33,689 nucleotides of DNA from Flavobacteriaceae bacterium. GTDB lineage: Bacteria; Bacteroidota; Bacteroidia; Flavobacteriales; Weeksellaceae. Positions 8,880-18,017 of this stretch are shown in pieces (position 1 is the first letter of the stretch; each line of letters starts with the position of its first letter). The translations under genes were made by a program, and so were the position numbers. The notes below the pieces were generated by a model. That model saw only the letters and a list, made by a program, of their open reading frames with translations, was not told the origin of the DNA and searched no databases. The stretch is taken from positions 1 through 33,689 of the forward strand of contig JAISMV010000129.1 in assembly GCA_031276535.1 (NCBI GenBank). The letters are read 5' to 3'.

Positions 8880-11800
8880 ATGTTTAAAAAAATTATAGAA
8901 TTATCAATTAATAATAAATTACTGGTTATTATCGGCACTTTGGCATTATTAATAGCAGGAATTTATTCCGTTCGGGATATAGCTATTGATGCCACTCCCG
9001 ACATTACCAATAATCAGGTTCAGGTAGTGACGACTTCCCCTACGCTGGTTCCTCAGGAAGTAGAACAGTTAATTACCTTTCCGTTGGAATCCCAGTTGAG
9101 GAATATTCCGGGAACTACGGAAGTTCGGTCTATTTCAAGATTCGGACTGTCCATCATCACCGTAGTATTTAAAGAAAGCACACCCACACTACAGGCACGG
9201 CAGCTGGTAAAAGAACAGATAGATATAGCAAAAGAAGAGATCCCCGAAGGATTGGGAGACCCTCAGTTAATGCCGATCACGACCGGATTGGGAGAAATAT
9301 ACCAGTACGTAGTCAAGGTAAAGCCCGGATATGAAGGAAAATATACCATAGAAGAACTTCGTACAATTCAAGACTGGATTATAAAAAGACAACTTAACGG
9401 GATTGAGGGAATCATAGAAATATCCAGTTTTGGAGGAAAAGTAAAAGAATACGAAGTGGCCATTAATCCTGTAGCATTACAAAGCTACAACCTCACTTTG
9501 GAGGAAGTTTATACAGCGTTGGGAAACAATAATCAGAATTCCGGTTCAGGATACATCCAGCAGAAACATAACCTGTTTTATATAAGAACGGAAGGAATGC
9601 TTAAAAACTTTCAGGATATTGAAAATATCGTGGTTTCCGTAAACGAGAAAGTACCGGTTAAAATTTCCGATATAGCCGAAGTAAAATTAGGATCAGCCCT
9701 GCGGTTTGGAGCGATGACCATGGACGGACAAGGAGAAGTCGTCGGAGGAATCACCTTGATGCTCAAAGGAGCAGACTCGTATAAAACAGTGCAGAATGTT
9801 AAAGAAAGAGTCGAACAAATCCGGGGATCATTACCGGAAGGGTTGGATATTTATGTCTATTTGGAAAGAGGAGGTCTTATTGATAAAACCATTTCAACCG
9901 TAACGAAAAACCTGATAGAAGGAGGATTGATAGTCATATTCGTATTGATTCTTTTATTGGGAAATTTACGAGCAGGACTCATTGCCGCCTCGGTTATTCC
10001 ACTTTCCCTGCTGTTTGCCCTGATGATGATGAACGCCTTTGGAGTTTCAGCGAATTTACTCTCCTTAGGAGCCATGGATTTCGGAATTGTAGTAGACGGA
10101 GCAATTATCATTATAGAAAGCGTGATCCATGTCCTGTATACGGCTTATGTAGGTAAAACATTGACCCGTAAAGAAATGGATAATGTTGTTAGTAAAACGG
10201 CAGGAGAAATATATAAATCCGCCGCCTTTGGAATTATGATTATTATTCTGGTATTCGTTCCTATTATGACCCTGACGGGAATAGAAGGAAAAATGTTCAG
10301 ACCTATGGCGTTAGCGGTAAGTTTTGCCATTTTAGGAGCATTTGTCCTTTCTCTGACCTATGTTCCGGTAATGACTACCCTCTTTCTTAAAAGAAAGATC
10401 GTGAAGCAAACCACCTTTGCAGATAAGATCATGGAAAAATTAAAAATCGTTTATCTGCCGGTTCTGGATAAAGTTCTGAAATTTCCTTATACAGTAGTGA
10501 GCACCATTGTAGGTGTCTGGATATTCTTTGTATTTATTTTCATGAATATGGGATCTGAATTTGTTCCCACCCTGCAGGAAGGAGATATTGCCATGCAGAT
10601 GAGCATCCAGCCGGGAAGCTCGCTGAATGAAAGCATATCAACCACAACCAAGGTGGAAAAAATAATAAAAAGCAACTTCCCCGAAGTTTTGCATGTGGTT
10701 TCGAAGATCGGTACGGCGGAGGTTCCGACAGACCCTATGGGAATAGAAGATGCAGATATTATGATTGTTTTAAAAGAAAAAAATGAGTGGACATCTGCCG
10801 AAACACAGGAAGAGCTCGCAGATAAGATAAAAGAAAAATTATCTTCCGTCTTAGGAGCCTCATTTGAATTTTCACAACCGATACAATTGAGATTTAACGA
10901 ATTAATGACGGGAGCCAAAGCAGATGTGGTAATTAAAATATTCGGAGATGACACTAAAGAACTGAAAAGTCTGGCAGACCGTTCCGCAGAGATCATAAGA
11001 AAGATAAAAGGGGCAGCGGATGTAAAAGTGGAACAGACGGAAGGATTAAAACAAATGAAAATAAGCTATGACCGTCTTAAATTGGCTCAGTACGGATTAG
11101 ATGTCAATTCTTTGAATCGGATTATCAGATCTACGATTGCCGGACAGGAAGCCGGAGTAATTCTGGAAGGAGAACGCCGTTTTGAATTGGTGGTACGCTT
11201 AAATGAAAATCACCGAAAAGACCTGAATTTAGACCAGCTCTATGTCCGTACAGCGATGAATACACTGATCCCTGTTTCAGAAGTAGTATCCGTAGATTTC
11301 GAATCGGAACCCATGATGATCTCCCGGGAACAGGCACAAAGAAAAATTAACATCGGAGTGAATGTGAGAGGAGTAGATGTCGCAACTCTGGTAAAAAATA
11401 TCCAAAATGATCTAAATAAAGAAATTAAATTACCTCCGGGCTATAAAATGGAGTACGGAGGAGCTTTTGAAAATCTTCAGGAAGCCACTTCCCGTTTGAG
11501 TATAGCAATTCCCATAGCTCTGGCAACCATAATCTTATTATTATATATGGCATTTAAGAGCATCAAAGACGCATTGCTTATTTTTACGGCAGTACCCTTA
11601 GCCTCCATAGGAGGAATTATAGCCTTATGGTCAAGAGGGCTGCCTTTCAGCATATCGGCAGGAGTAGGTTTCATTGCTTTATTCGGAGTAGCTGTATTGA
11701 ATGGAATTGTATTGGTAAGTGAGTTGAATTACCTGAAAAATTCAAAAAAATATACCTCTTTCAAAGAACTAATAAAAGCAGGGGCATTAACCCGGCTTCG

Positions 11801-13190
11801 ACCGGTATTTATGACCGCCATGGTCGCGATTCTGGGCTTTTTCCCTATGGCATTGTCCACCTCCAACGGAGCGGAAGTGCAAAGACCTTTGGCAACAGTG
11901 GTTATCGGAGGATTGGTGACATCTACCTTATTGACCTTACTGATCGTTCCCGCCATATATTATATTGTAGAAAATAAAGAATTTAAAAAGCATATGAATG
12001 CAAAAATAATAACCTCGATTATATTTCTTCTTGGAAGTGTTTTCTCTGTGAATGCTCAGACTAAAATAACCCTTCCGGAACTATTAAACCGGGTTTCTCA
12101 AAACAACATAGAATTAAAATCGGAAGAATTACAGATCCGAAAAGAACGTCTGGAAAAAAAATATGCCTATTCCATGAATAATACTACTTTAACCTTGGGA
12201 TATGGGCAATACAACAGCAGAGAGGGAGATTATCAGCTGGAAGTCATGCAGAACTTTGGCAACCTGTTTTCGTATAAGAAAAAGAAGGACTTGTCAGATT
12301 CCCGTGCAGACTGGTTAACAACCCGATCCGTTCTCAAAAAACACCTGTTGGAATTTCAGGTGGAGAAACTCTACAATCAATGGGTATATATACTGGAAAA
12401 AAGAGAATTGTTTAATAAAATGGATTCCTTATATAAAGCCGGATTAAAAAGAGCGGAATTCCGATATGAAAAAGGAGAAACCGATTATATGGAGAAACAA
12501 TTCTTTAAAGTGGAACTGGAACAGGTTCTGCAACAAAAAGCAATGAACGAACAGGAATATTTAGATGTAGAAAATCAGATTTATACCTTGTGCAGAATTG
12601 ATGCCGATGAAGAAATTATTCCTGAAGAGCGGTTTTATAAACTGAACGGGTTATCGGCTTCCGATAGTTTAAATACTTTGTATATTCAGGAGTTCGACAA
12701 AGCCTTGGAAGTGAATCGGAAAATACTTGCTTTGGAGAAAGCCCAAAGACGCCCCGAACTTTCCGTAGGAGGATTAACGCAAAGTCTGGATCAAAACTAC
12801 AATTACTATGCCGGAGTTTTGGGGATAAGTATTCCCATTTTCAACAAGACCTATAAAAAATATCAGGAACAGTTAAAAATTGACAATCAGATCATTGATC
12901 ATCAGAAAGAACAGACGGTAAGAGGCTTGAGCCTGAGAATCAAACAACTTGAAGAGCAGGGGAAAGTCTACGATAGGGAATTAAATTTCTTAGGAACCAA
13001 CCATCCCGATGAATTGAAAAAAATGAGAGACGTAGCAAATACCAAATACCAATACGGAGAAATAGACTATCTTCAATACTGTAATATGTTGAAATCCTCC
13101 GTAGAAGCCAATGTCTCCTATTTGGATCTAATTAACAATTATAATCAGACCATTATAGAATTAAAATATATAACAACGCAGCAAAATTGA
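8880..13190 (+). CDS. CusA/CzcA-family heavy-metal RND transporter fused to a C-terminal TolC/OMF-like domain
   Basis: Residues 1 to about 1035 are HME-RND (DFGIVVDGAIIIIES motif, GFIALFGVAVLNGIVLVSELNYL). From residue 1039: MNAKIITSIIFLLGSVFSVNAQTKITLPELLNRVSQNNIELKSEELQI... coiled-coil OMF-like region. Confidence 0.92.
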   Translation: MFKKIIELSINNKLLVIIGTLALLIAGIYSVRDIAIDATPDITNNQVQVVTTSPTLVPQEVEQLITFPLESQLRNIPGTTEVRSISRFGLSIITVVFKESTPTLQARQLVKEQIDIAKEEIPEGLGDPQLMPITTGLGEIYQYVVKVKPGYEGKYTIEELRTIQDWIIKRQLNGIEGIIEISSFGGKVKEYEVAINPVALQSYNLTLEEVYTALGNNNQNSGSGYIQQKHNLFYIRTEGMLKNFQDIENIVVSVNEKVPVKISDIAEVKLGSALRFGAMTMDGQGEVVGGITLMLKGADSYKTVQNVKERVEQIRGSLPEGLDIYVYLERGGLIDKTISTVTKNLIEGGLIVIFVLILLLGNLRAGLIAASVIPLSLLFALMMMNAFGVSANLLSLGAMDFGIVVDGAIIIIESVIHVLYTAYVGKTLTRKEMDNVVSKTAGEIYKSAAFGIMIIILVFVPIMTLTGIEGKMFRPMALAVSFAILGAFVLSLTYVPVMTTLFLKRKIVKQTTFADKIMEKLKIVYLPVLDKVLKFPYTVVSTIVGVWIFFVFIFMNMGSEFVPTLQEGDIAMQMSIQPGSSLNESISTTTKVEKIIKSNFPEVLHVVSKIGTAEVPTDPMGIEDADIMIVLKEKNEWTSAETQEELADKIKEKLSSVLGASFEFSQPIQLRFNELMTGAKADVVIKIFGDDTKELKSLADRSAEIIRKIKGAADVKVEQTEGLKQMKISYDRLKLAQYGLDVNSLNRIIRSTIAGQEAGVILEGERRFELVVRLNENHRKDLNLDQLYVRTAMNTLIPVSEVVSVDFESEPMMISREQAQRKINIGVNVRGVDVATLVKNIQNDLNKEIKLPPGYKMEYGGAFENLQEATSRLSIAIPIALATIILLLYMAFKSIKDALLIFTAVPLASIGGIIALWSRGLPFSISAGVGFIALFGVAVLNGIVLVSELNYLKNSKKYTSFKELIKAGALTRLRPVFMTAMVAILGFFPMALSTSNGAEVQRPLATVVIGGLVTSTLLTLLIVPAIYYIVENKEFKKHMNAKIITSIIFLLGSVFSVNAQTKITLPELLNRVSQNNIELKSEELQIRKERLEKKYAYSMNNTTLTLGYGQYNSREGDYQLEVMQNFGNLFSYKKKKDLSDSRADWLTTRSVLKKHLLEFQVEKLYNQWVYILEKRELFNKMDSLYKAGLKRAEFRYEKGETDYMEKQFFKVELEQVLQQKAMNEQEYLDVENQIYTLCRIDADEEIIPEERFYKLNGLSASDSLNTLYIQEFDKALEVNRKILALEKAQRRPELSVGGLTQSLDQNYNYYAGVLGISIPIFNKTYKKYQEQLKIDNQIIDHQKEQTVRGLSLRIKQLEEQGKVYDRELNFLGTNHPDELKKMRDVANTKYQYGEIDYLQYCNMLKSSVEANVSYLDLINNYNQTIIELKYITTQQN

Positions 13191-13197
13191 TTTTAAA

Positions 13198-14331
13198 ATG
13201 AAAAAAACAGTATACATAGCAACCCTTTTATCTATTACATTATTTTCCTGCTCCAAAAATACGCAGGAACAAGCAGAAACAGAGCCTGAGGAAAACGAAA
13301 CACACCTCGTGTTAACGCCGGAACAGATAAAAACGAACGGAATTAAATTCGGTAAAGTAGAAAACCGGTATATTGATTCCAAAATTACGGTTAGTGGAGT
13401 TATTCATGCCCTGCCTCAAAATAAAGCCTCTGTTCATAGTCAGTTAGATGGATTTGTGGACAAAGTGAATTTTATTACAGGTCAGCATGTGCAGAAAGGA
13501 CAGGTACTGGCAACAATCCGAAATCCTTCCTTCATTGCTTTACAGAAACAATTTCTGGAAAGTTATTTTAACATGAATTTGAACTATAAAGACTATCAAA
13601 GGAAAAAAGCCCTGCTGGCAGGAGATGCGGTAAGCCAAAAGACCTATGAACAGGCACAGGCACTGTATCAGGTTTCCTCAGCAGAGTATGAAAGTTTAAA
13701 GTCTGAATTGGAATTATTGGGCTTCCGCGCGGGGTCTATTATAAGCACTCGGAAAATATCTCCGGTTTTGCCGATCATCAGTCCGCAAAGTGGTTTCATT
13801 CAGGCAGATGAAATTTCTCCCGGAAAACAAATCACAACGGACGATGAGCTGTTTCTCATCATCAATCAGAAAGAACTTCATATAGAGCTGAATGTTCCGT
13901 CCAAATATGCCTCCGACTTATTTGTCGGGCAACCTGTGGAATTTATGCTCCCTGAAGTTAAAGATACCCTGAAAGGAAGTGTTCATTTGATTGGAAAAGT
14001 AACCAATACCGATAACAATACCATTCAGATTCATGCAGATATTGAAAGTAAGCTGCCTCCGGCTAATTTTTATGAAGGAAGATTCGTAAATGCAACCATT
14101 AGTAATAAAACACAAGCATTACCCACCGTACCCAAAGAAGCCGTTTTTGAAGAAGAAGGCAGGAAATATGTGTTCATAAAGAAAGGAAATCAGGTGGAAA
14201 GGAAAGAAGTACAGACCGGAGTTTCCAATAATGATTTTATAGAACTCATTAACTTTAATGCCAATCAGGAAATAGTAACCTCCGGAGTATATTATTTAAA
14301 AGCAAATGGAGAAATAGGGCATGGACATTAA
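13198..14331 (+). CDS. Efflux RND transporter periplasmic adaptor subunit (CusB/CzcB-like lipoprotein)
   Basis: Lipobox LLSITLFSC; VSGVIHALPQNKASVHSQLDGFVDKVNFITGQHVQKGQVLATI lipoyl-like hairpin domain; C-terminal VPKEAVFEEEGRKYVFIKKGNQVERKEVQTG. Confidence 0.92.
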   Translation: MKKTVYIATLLSITLFSCSKNTQEQAETEPEENETHLVLTPEQIKTNGIKFGKVENRYIDSKITVSGVIHALPQNKASVHSQLDGFVDKVNFITGQHVQKGQVLATIRNPSFIALQKQFLESYFNMNLNYKDYQRKKALLAGDAVSQKTYEQAQALYQVSSAEYESLKSELELLGFRAGSIISTRKISPVLPIISPQSGFIQADEISPGKQITTDDELFLIINQKELHIELNVPSKYASDLFVGQPVEFMLPEVKDTLKGSVHLIGKVTNTDNNTIQIHADIESKLPPANFYEGRFVNATISNKTQALPTVPKEAVFEEEGRKYVFIKKGNQVERKEVQTGVSNNDFIELINFNANQEIVTSGVYYLKANGEIGHGH

Positions 14332-14434
14332 AAGATAAAAACGGATGTAAAAAAGGAGAACAAAATCCGGATATAATAGTTGAATTATTCTATGATTTCT
14401 CGTTTTTTATACATTCTAAAAACTTAAAATAAAG

Positions 14435-14463
14435 GAAGCTGTCCGGAAAGGGCAGCTTCTTTT
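14435..14463 (+). terminator. Rho-independent terminator downstream of the RND operon
   Basis: GAAGCTGTCC-GGAAA-GGGCAGCTTC followed by TTTTATAT; 10-bp stem with one G-U pair. Confidence 0.8.
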
Positions 14464-14580
14464 ATATAATCCAGTCTCGGCAAAAAGACTCGGACTGATT
14501 GAGGGGATAAGGGTTTGAAGGGAGTTTGTCCTAATGTTTGAAAGCACCTGAAAGTACTAATTTTTCAAGATAAACAACAA

Positions 14581-14605
14581 CAATCCCCGCCGAAGGCGGG
14601 GATTG
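14581..14605 (-). terminator. Stem-loop terminator for the Bax-inhibitor-1 gene (C-UUCG-G loop on the minus strand)
   Basis: Perfect 11-bp stem CAATCCCCGCC-GAA-GGCGGGGATTG. Minus strand reads ...CGCCUUCGGCG... followed by TTGTTGTTT. Confidence 0.7.
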
Positions 14606-14707
14606 CTTATTATTATAGGTTTCAGATAACCGTTTTTAATTATCAGTGCTTACCTGTATGTATTTTTCTTATTCCGATTTATCAAACTCAGGTTTAAAAT
14701 CAATTAA

Positions 14708-15436
14708 TTATCTTCTGTTTCCTAAGAACCTAAGTAAAAATAAAAATAAGTTAATAAAGTCTAAGTATAAGGATAAAGCTCCTAAAATAGCCCCTTTGGT
14801 GTAATTTTCCTGCCCGGCATTTTCTATTTCGGCTCCCATCGCTTTGATCTTCTGAGTATGGTACGCAATCAGTCCTACAAATACTAAAACACCTACTACA
14901 GAGATGATTAGGTCCAGAAGAGAATTATGTAGAAACCAATTTACCACTGCTGCGAGAATAAATCCGATTAAAGCCATAAATAAGATTTTTCCGAATTTGG
15001 TTAAATCCGTTTTAGTAAAGTAGCCATAGGCACTCATGATGGCAAAGGTTCCTGCCGTAACGAAGAAAGTCGTTGCTATGGAACTCATGGTATAAATAAG
15101 GAAGATCAAAGAAAGTGTCATTCCGTTTATAAATGAGTAAAAAAGAAACACAGCAGTTGCCAGTCCGACAGTCATTCTGTTGATGGCGGCGCTTAAACCG
15201 AACACTAACGCCAGTTCTCCGATGATTAACGCATAGAACAAGAAAGTTCCTTTTCCTGTTATCGGATCGAACATTAACCCTAAAAGTCCCGAAGAATTAG
15301 CACAAACGTAGGCTGTTAATCCGGTAACAACCAGAGCTAAGCTCATCCACATATAGACTTTTGAGATGAAGGTCGCCTGTTGTTGCTTTACTATAACTTC
15401 ATTATTTAAAGTGTTTTCGTATTTCTGATATTCCAT
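14708..15436 (-). CDS. Bax inhibitor-1/YccA family membrane protein
   Basis: Multi-TM protein; VYMWMSLALVVTGLTAYV...SLYLDFINLFLFLLRFLGNRR is the hallmark BI-1 C-terminus. Confidence 0.93.
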   Translation of the reverse strand: MEYQKYENTLNNEVIVKQQQATFISKVYMWMSLALVVTGLTAYVCANSSGLLGLMFDPITGKGTFLFYALIIGELALVFGLSAAINRMTVGLATAVFLFYSFINGMTLSLIFLIYTMSSIATTFFVTAGTFAIMSAYGYFTKTDLTKFGKILFMALIGFILAAVVNWFLHNSLLDLIISVVGVLVFVGLIAYHTQKIKAMGAEIENAGQENYTKGAILGALSLYLDFINLFLFLLRFLGNRR

Positions 15437-15466
15437 TTTTTATAATTTAGGTGTTTACTGGTTTTA

Positions 15467-15474
15467 CAAATGTA
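15467..15474 (-). promoter_or_regulatory. -7 element TACATTTG for the BI-1 gene
   Basis: Minus-strand TACATTTG about 30 nt upstream of the ATG at 15436. Confidence 0.45.
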
Positions 15475-15562
15475 CAAAATAATGCAAAATTAATTTCATA
15501 ACAACAAAATTTATACCACGGTTGATTTCGGAAATTCTGTCGTTCCCCCTTGCCGGATCTTT

Positions 15563-15994
15563 TTACCATTTAGAGATCTTATCAACACGAGTCTGATGTC
15601 TTCCGCCTTCAAATTCCGTAGAAAGAAAAACATCAATAATTTCCTGAGCCAGTTCTTTCGCGATAAAACGAGCCGGGATAGCCACAACATTGGAATTGTT
15701 GTGCTGACGGGTTAATCTTGCTATGTCGGTCTGCCAGCAAAGAGCACAACGAATTCCCGCATGCTTGTTCGCTGTGATGGAAACCCCCTCTCCGCTTCCG
15801 CAGAAAAGAATTCCATAATCGAATTCTTTATTCTCAACGGCTGTGGCTAACGGATGTACAAAATCCGGGTAATCGGCACTTTCAGAAGAATAGGTTCCGA
15901 AATCGTGAACCTGATGACCTTTTTCCGTAAGGTACTTAAAAATATGATTTTTATATTCAAACCCTGCGTGGTCTGCTGCTATTGCTATTTTCAT
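15563..15994 (-). CDS. rpiB: Ribose 5-phosphate isomerase B
   Basis: MKIAIAADHAGFEYKNHIFKYL...GILFCGSGEGVSITANKHAGIRCALC...ARLTRQHNNSNVVAIPARF. Confidence 0.95.
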   Translation of the reverse strand: MKIAIAADHAGFEYKNHIFKYLTEKGHQVHDFGTYSSESADYPDFVHPLATAVENKEFDYGILFCGSGEGVSITANKHAGIRCALCWQTDIARLTRQHNNSNVVAIPARFIAKELAQEIIDVFLSTEFEGGRHQTRVDKISKW

Positions 15995-16006
15995 GCTATA
16001 TCGTTT

Positions 16007-17515
16007 TTAAATTTCTGATTCTAAATTTCTGATGCGTTGCAAACTCTCTTCCTTTCCTAAGATTTCCATAATCACCGGAATATCCGGGCCTTTTAATTCC
16101 CCTACAAGAGCCAGACGCAGCGGTTGCATCACTTTTCCGAAACCAAGCCCGGACTTCTCTACAAATTCATGGATGTAATCGTGTATGGATTTTTCTGTAA
16201 ACTCAACAAGCTGCAATCCCGAACGTAATTGAGAAAGAATATCACGGGAGTCTTCTTTTATTATCTTTTTATAATTTTTTTCATTGTATGAAGACGGAGC
16301 AATCCAGAAAAAAGAACCGATTTCCCATATTTCCTTCACAAAATTTACCCTTTCTTTCAATAACCCAATGATTCTGACACTTTTTTGTTCATCAAATTCC
16401 ATTCCCTTTTTCTCTATTATTTGCCGGAAGGAAGGAAGCAGTTCGGAAGAATCCGTTTTCAATATATACTCATGATTGAACCATAGAGCCTTTTCGGGAT
16501 TAAACCGGGCGCCTGACTTATGTACCTTTCCCAGATCAAATTCTTTTATCATTTCATCCAAAGACAAAATTTCCTTATCGTCGGAAGGCGACCATCCCAA
16601 TAATGCCAGCATGTTGACAAAAGCCTGAGGAAGATACCCTTCTTCCCGGTATCCGATGGAAGAAGTTCCCTCTTTTTCATTTTTCCATGCAAGGGGGAAT
16701 ACCGGAAATCCGGATTTATCGCCATCCCGTTTGCTTAATTTTCCTTTTCCTTCCGGTTTCAGGATTAACGGCAAATGAGCAAACTCAGGAGCCTGCCATC
16801 CGAAAGCCTCATATAACAAAACATGCAAAGCCAGAGAAGGAAGCCATTCTTCTCCCCGGATCACATGGGTGATTTCCATGGTGTGGTCGTCTACGATATT
16901 GGCAAAATGGTATGTGGGCATTCCGTCGGTTTTCACTAAGACCTTGTCATCTAACGTGGAAGTATCAATAATGAAATTTCCCCGTATGAGGTCACTCAAA
17001 ACCAAAGTTCGGTGTGAAGGTGTTTTGAAACGGATTACATACGGAACTTTGTCGGCTATTTTTTGTTTTACTTCTTCAGGACTAAGACTAAGGCTATTGT
17101 TCAGAGAGTTTCGTATCTCGTGATTATACGAAAATACCTTTCCTTCAGATTCATAATCTGCACGTAATTTTTCCAGCTCCTCCGGTGTGTCAAAAGCTAC
17201 ATAAGCATAATCCGTAGTTAGGATTTCCGCAATATATTTATCGTAAATATTTCTTCTTTCCGATTGCCTGTAGGGAGCAAAGGGACCTCCCTTCTCAGGG
17301 CTTTCATCCGGTTCCAGCCCGCACCATCTCAACGCCTCATAGATATATTCTTCGGCACCTTCCACAAAACGGTTCTGGTCGGTATCTTCTATCCGTAATA
17401 GGAATTTGCCGTTGTTTTTTTTCGCAAATAAATAATTGTATAAGGCGGTTCGTACCCCTCCGATGTGTAAATATCCGGTAGGGCTGGGAGCAAATCGTAC
17501 TCTGATTTCTGACAT
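16007..17515 (-). CDS. gltX: Glutamate--tRNA ligase
   Basis: MSEIRVRFAPSPTGYLHIGGVRTALYNYLFA (HIGH motif), KPEGKGKLSKRDGDKSGFPVFPL (KMSKS-like). The start at 17515 is preferred over the ORF-track start at 17572. Confidence 0.95.
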   Translation of the reverse strand: MSEIRVRFAPSPTGYLHIGGVRTALYNYLFAKKNNGKFLLRIEDTDQNRFVEGAEEYIYEALRWCGLEPDESPEKGGPFAPYRQSERRNIYDKYIAEILTTDYAYVAFDTPEELEKLRADYESEGKVFSYNHEIRNSLNNSLSLSPEEVKQKIADKVPYVIRFKTPSHRTLVLSDLIRGNFIIDTSTLDDKVLVKTDGMPTYHFANIVDDHTMEITHVIRGEEWLPSLALHVLLYEAFGWQAPEFAHLPLILKPEGKGKLSKRDGDKSGFPVFPLAWKNEKEGTSSIGYREEGYLPQAFVNMLALLGWSPSDDKEILSLDEMIKEFDLGKVHKSGARFNPEKALWFNHEYILKTDSSELLPSFRQIIEKKGMEFDEQKSVRIIGLLKERVNFVKEIWEIGSFFWIAPSSYNEKNYKKIIKEDSRDILSQLRSGLQLVEFTEKSIHDYIHEFVEKSGLGFGKVMQPLRLALVGELKGPDIPVIMEILGKEESLQRIRNLESEI

Positions 17516-17533
17516 GTTTACTGTTTTTCTGTG

Positions 17534-17541
17534 CAAAAGTA
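17534..17541 (-). promoter_or_regulatory. -7 element TACTTTTG for gltX-rpiB
   Basis: Minus-strand TACTTTTG 18 nt upstream of the ATG at 17515, which also argues against the longer ORF start. Confidence 0.5.
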
Positions 17542-17933
17542 CAAAATCTGCTTTGTTTTTCTGTTGTTTCAAATAATCCGGAAGGACAGAAAAAACACAG
17601 AACTTTCAACAATATTTCCAGCTCATTTTAGAGGATATTTCAATTTGGACAGGATTCGCCCCCTTTATTTATCACCTCTTTGTGTAAAGTAAGGTGTCTG
17701 TCGGCTTTTCCGAACTTTCTTCGGGATTTGACTCTGATTGGAAGCCGGGAAAAAGAATATCAACATTCCGATGTTGGGGCTAAGCCATAAGAATGCATCT
17801 TTTCCAATGAGGTTCAGGATGTTGATAAAAGGAAAAATTTCGGCACATCAAAAAGAATGGTTTTTAACATTAGGATTTAATCATCTGAATAGCAATAGGT
17901 TTAATTTTTTGTCGTGTACTTAATTAAAAATTA

Positions 17934-17962
17934 TTGTCATCTGATAAAAATCATTATATTTG
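17934..17962 (+). promoter_or_regulatory. sucC promoter (TTG-N18-TATATTTG) with an embedded TGATAAAAATCA box
   Basis: TTG 17934-17936, TATATTTG 17955-17962; inverted repeat TGAT-AAAA-ATCA at 17942-17953 within the spacer. Confidence 0.65.
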
Positions 17963-18017
17963 TCGTCGTTACATTACAATTAAGAGTATATAGTCAAAAC
18001 CACAAAAATATCATACC

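Noticed and set aside
10487-10996. 169-aa minus-strand ORF antisense to the RND pump
   Set aside because: Shadow ORF of a conserved coding region (Ser/Ile/Thr-rich), no own promoter or domain.
17738-17923. 61-aa ORF in the gltX/sucC intergenic region, considered as a small protein or gene relic
   Set aside because: TTG start, no promoter seen just upstream, no recognisable family; cannot be supported.
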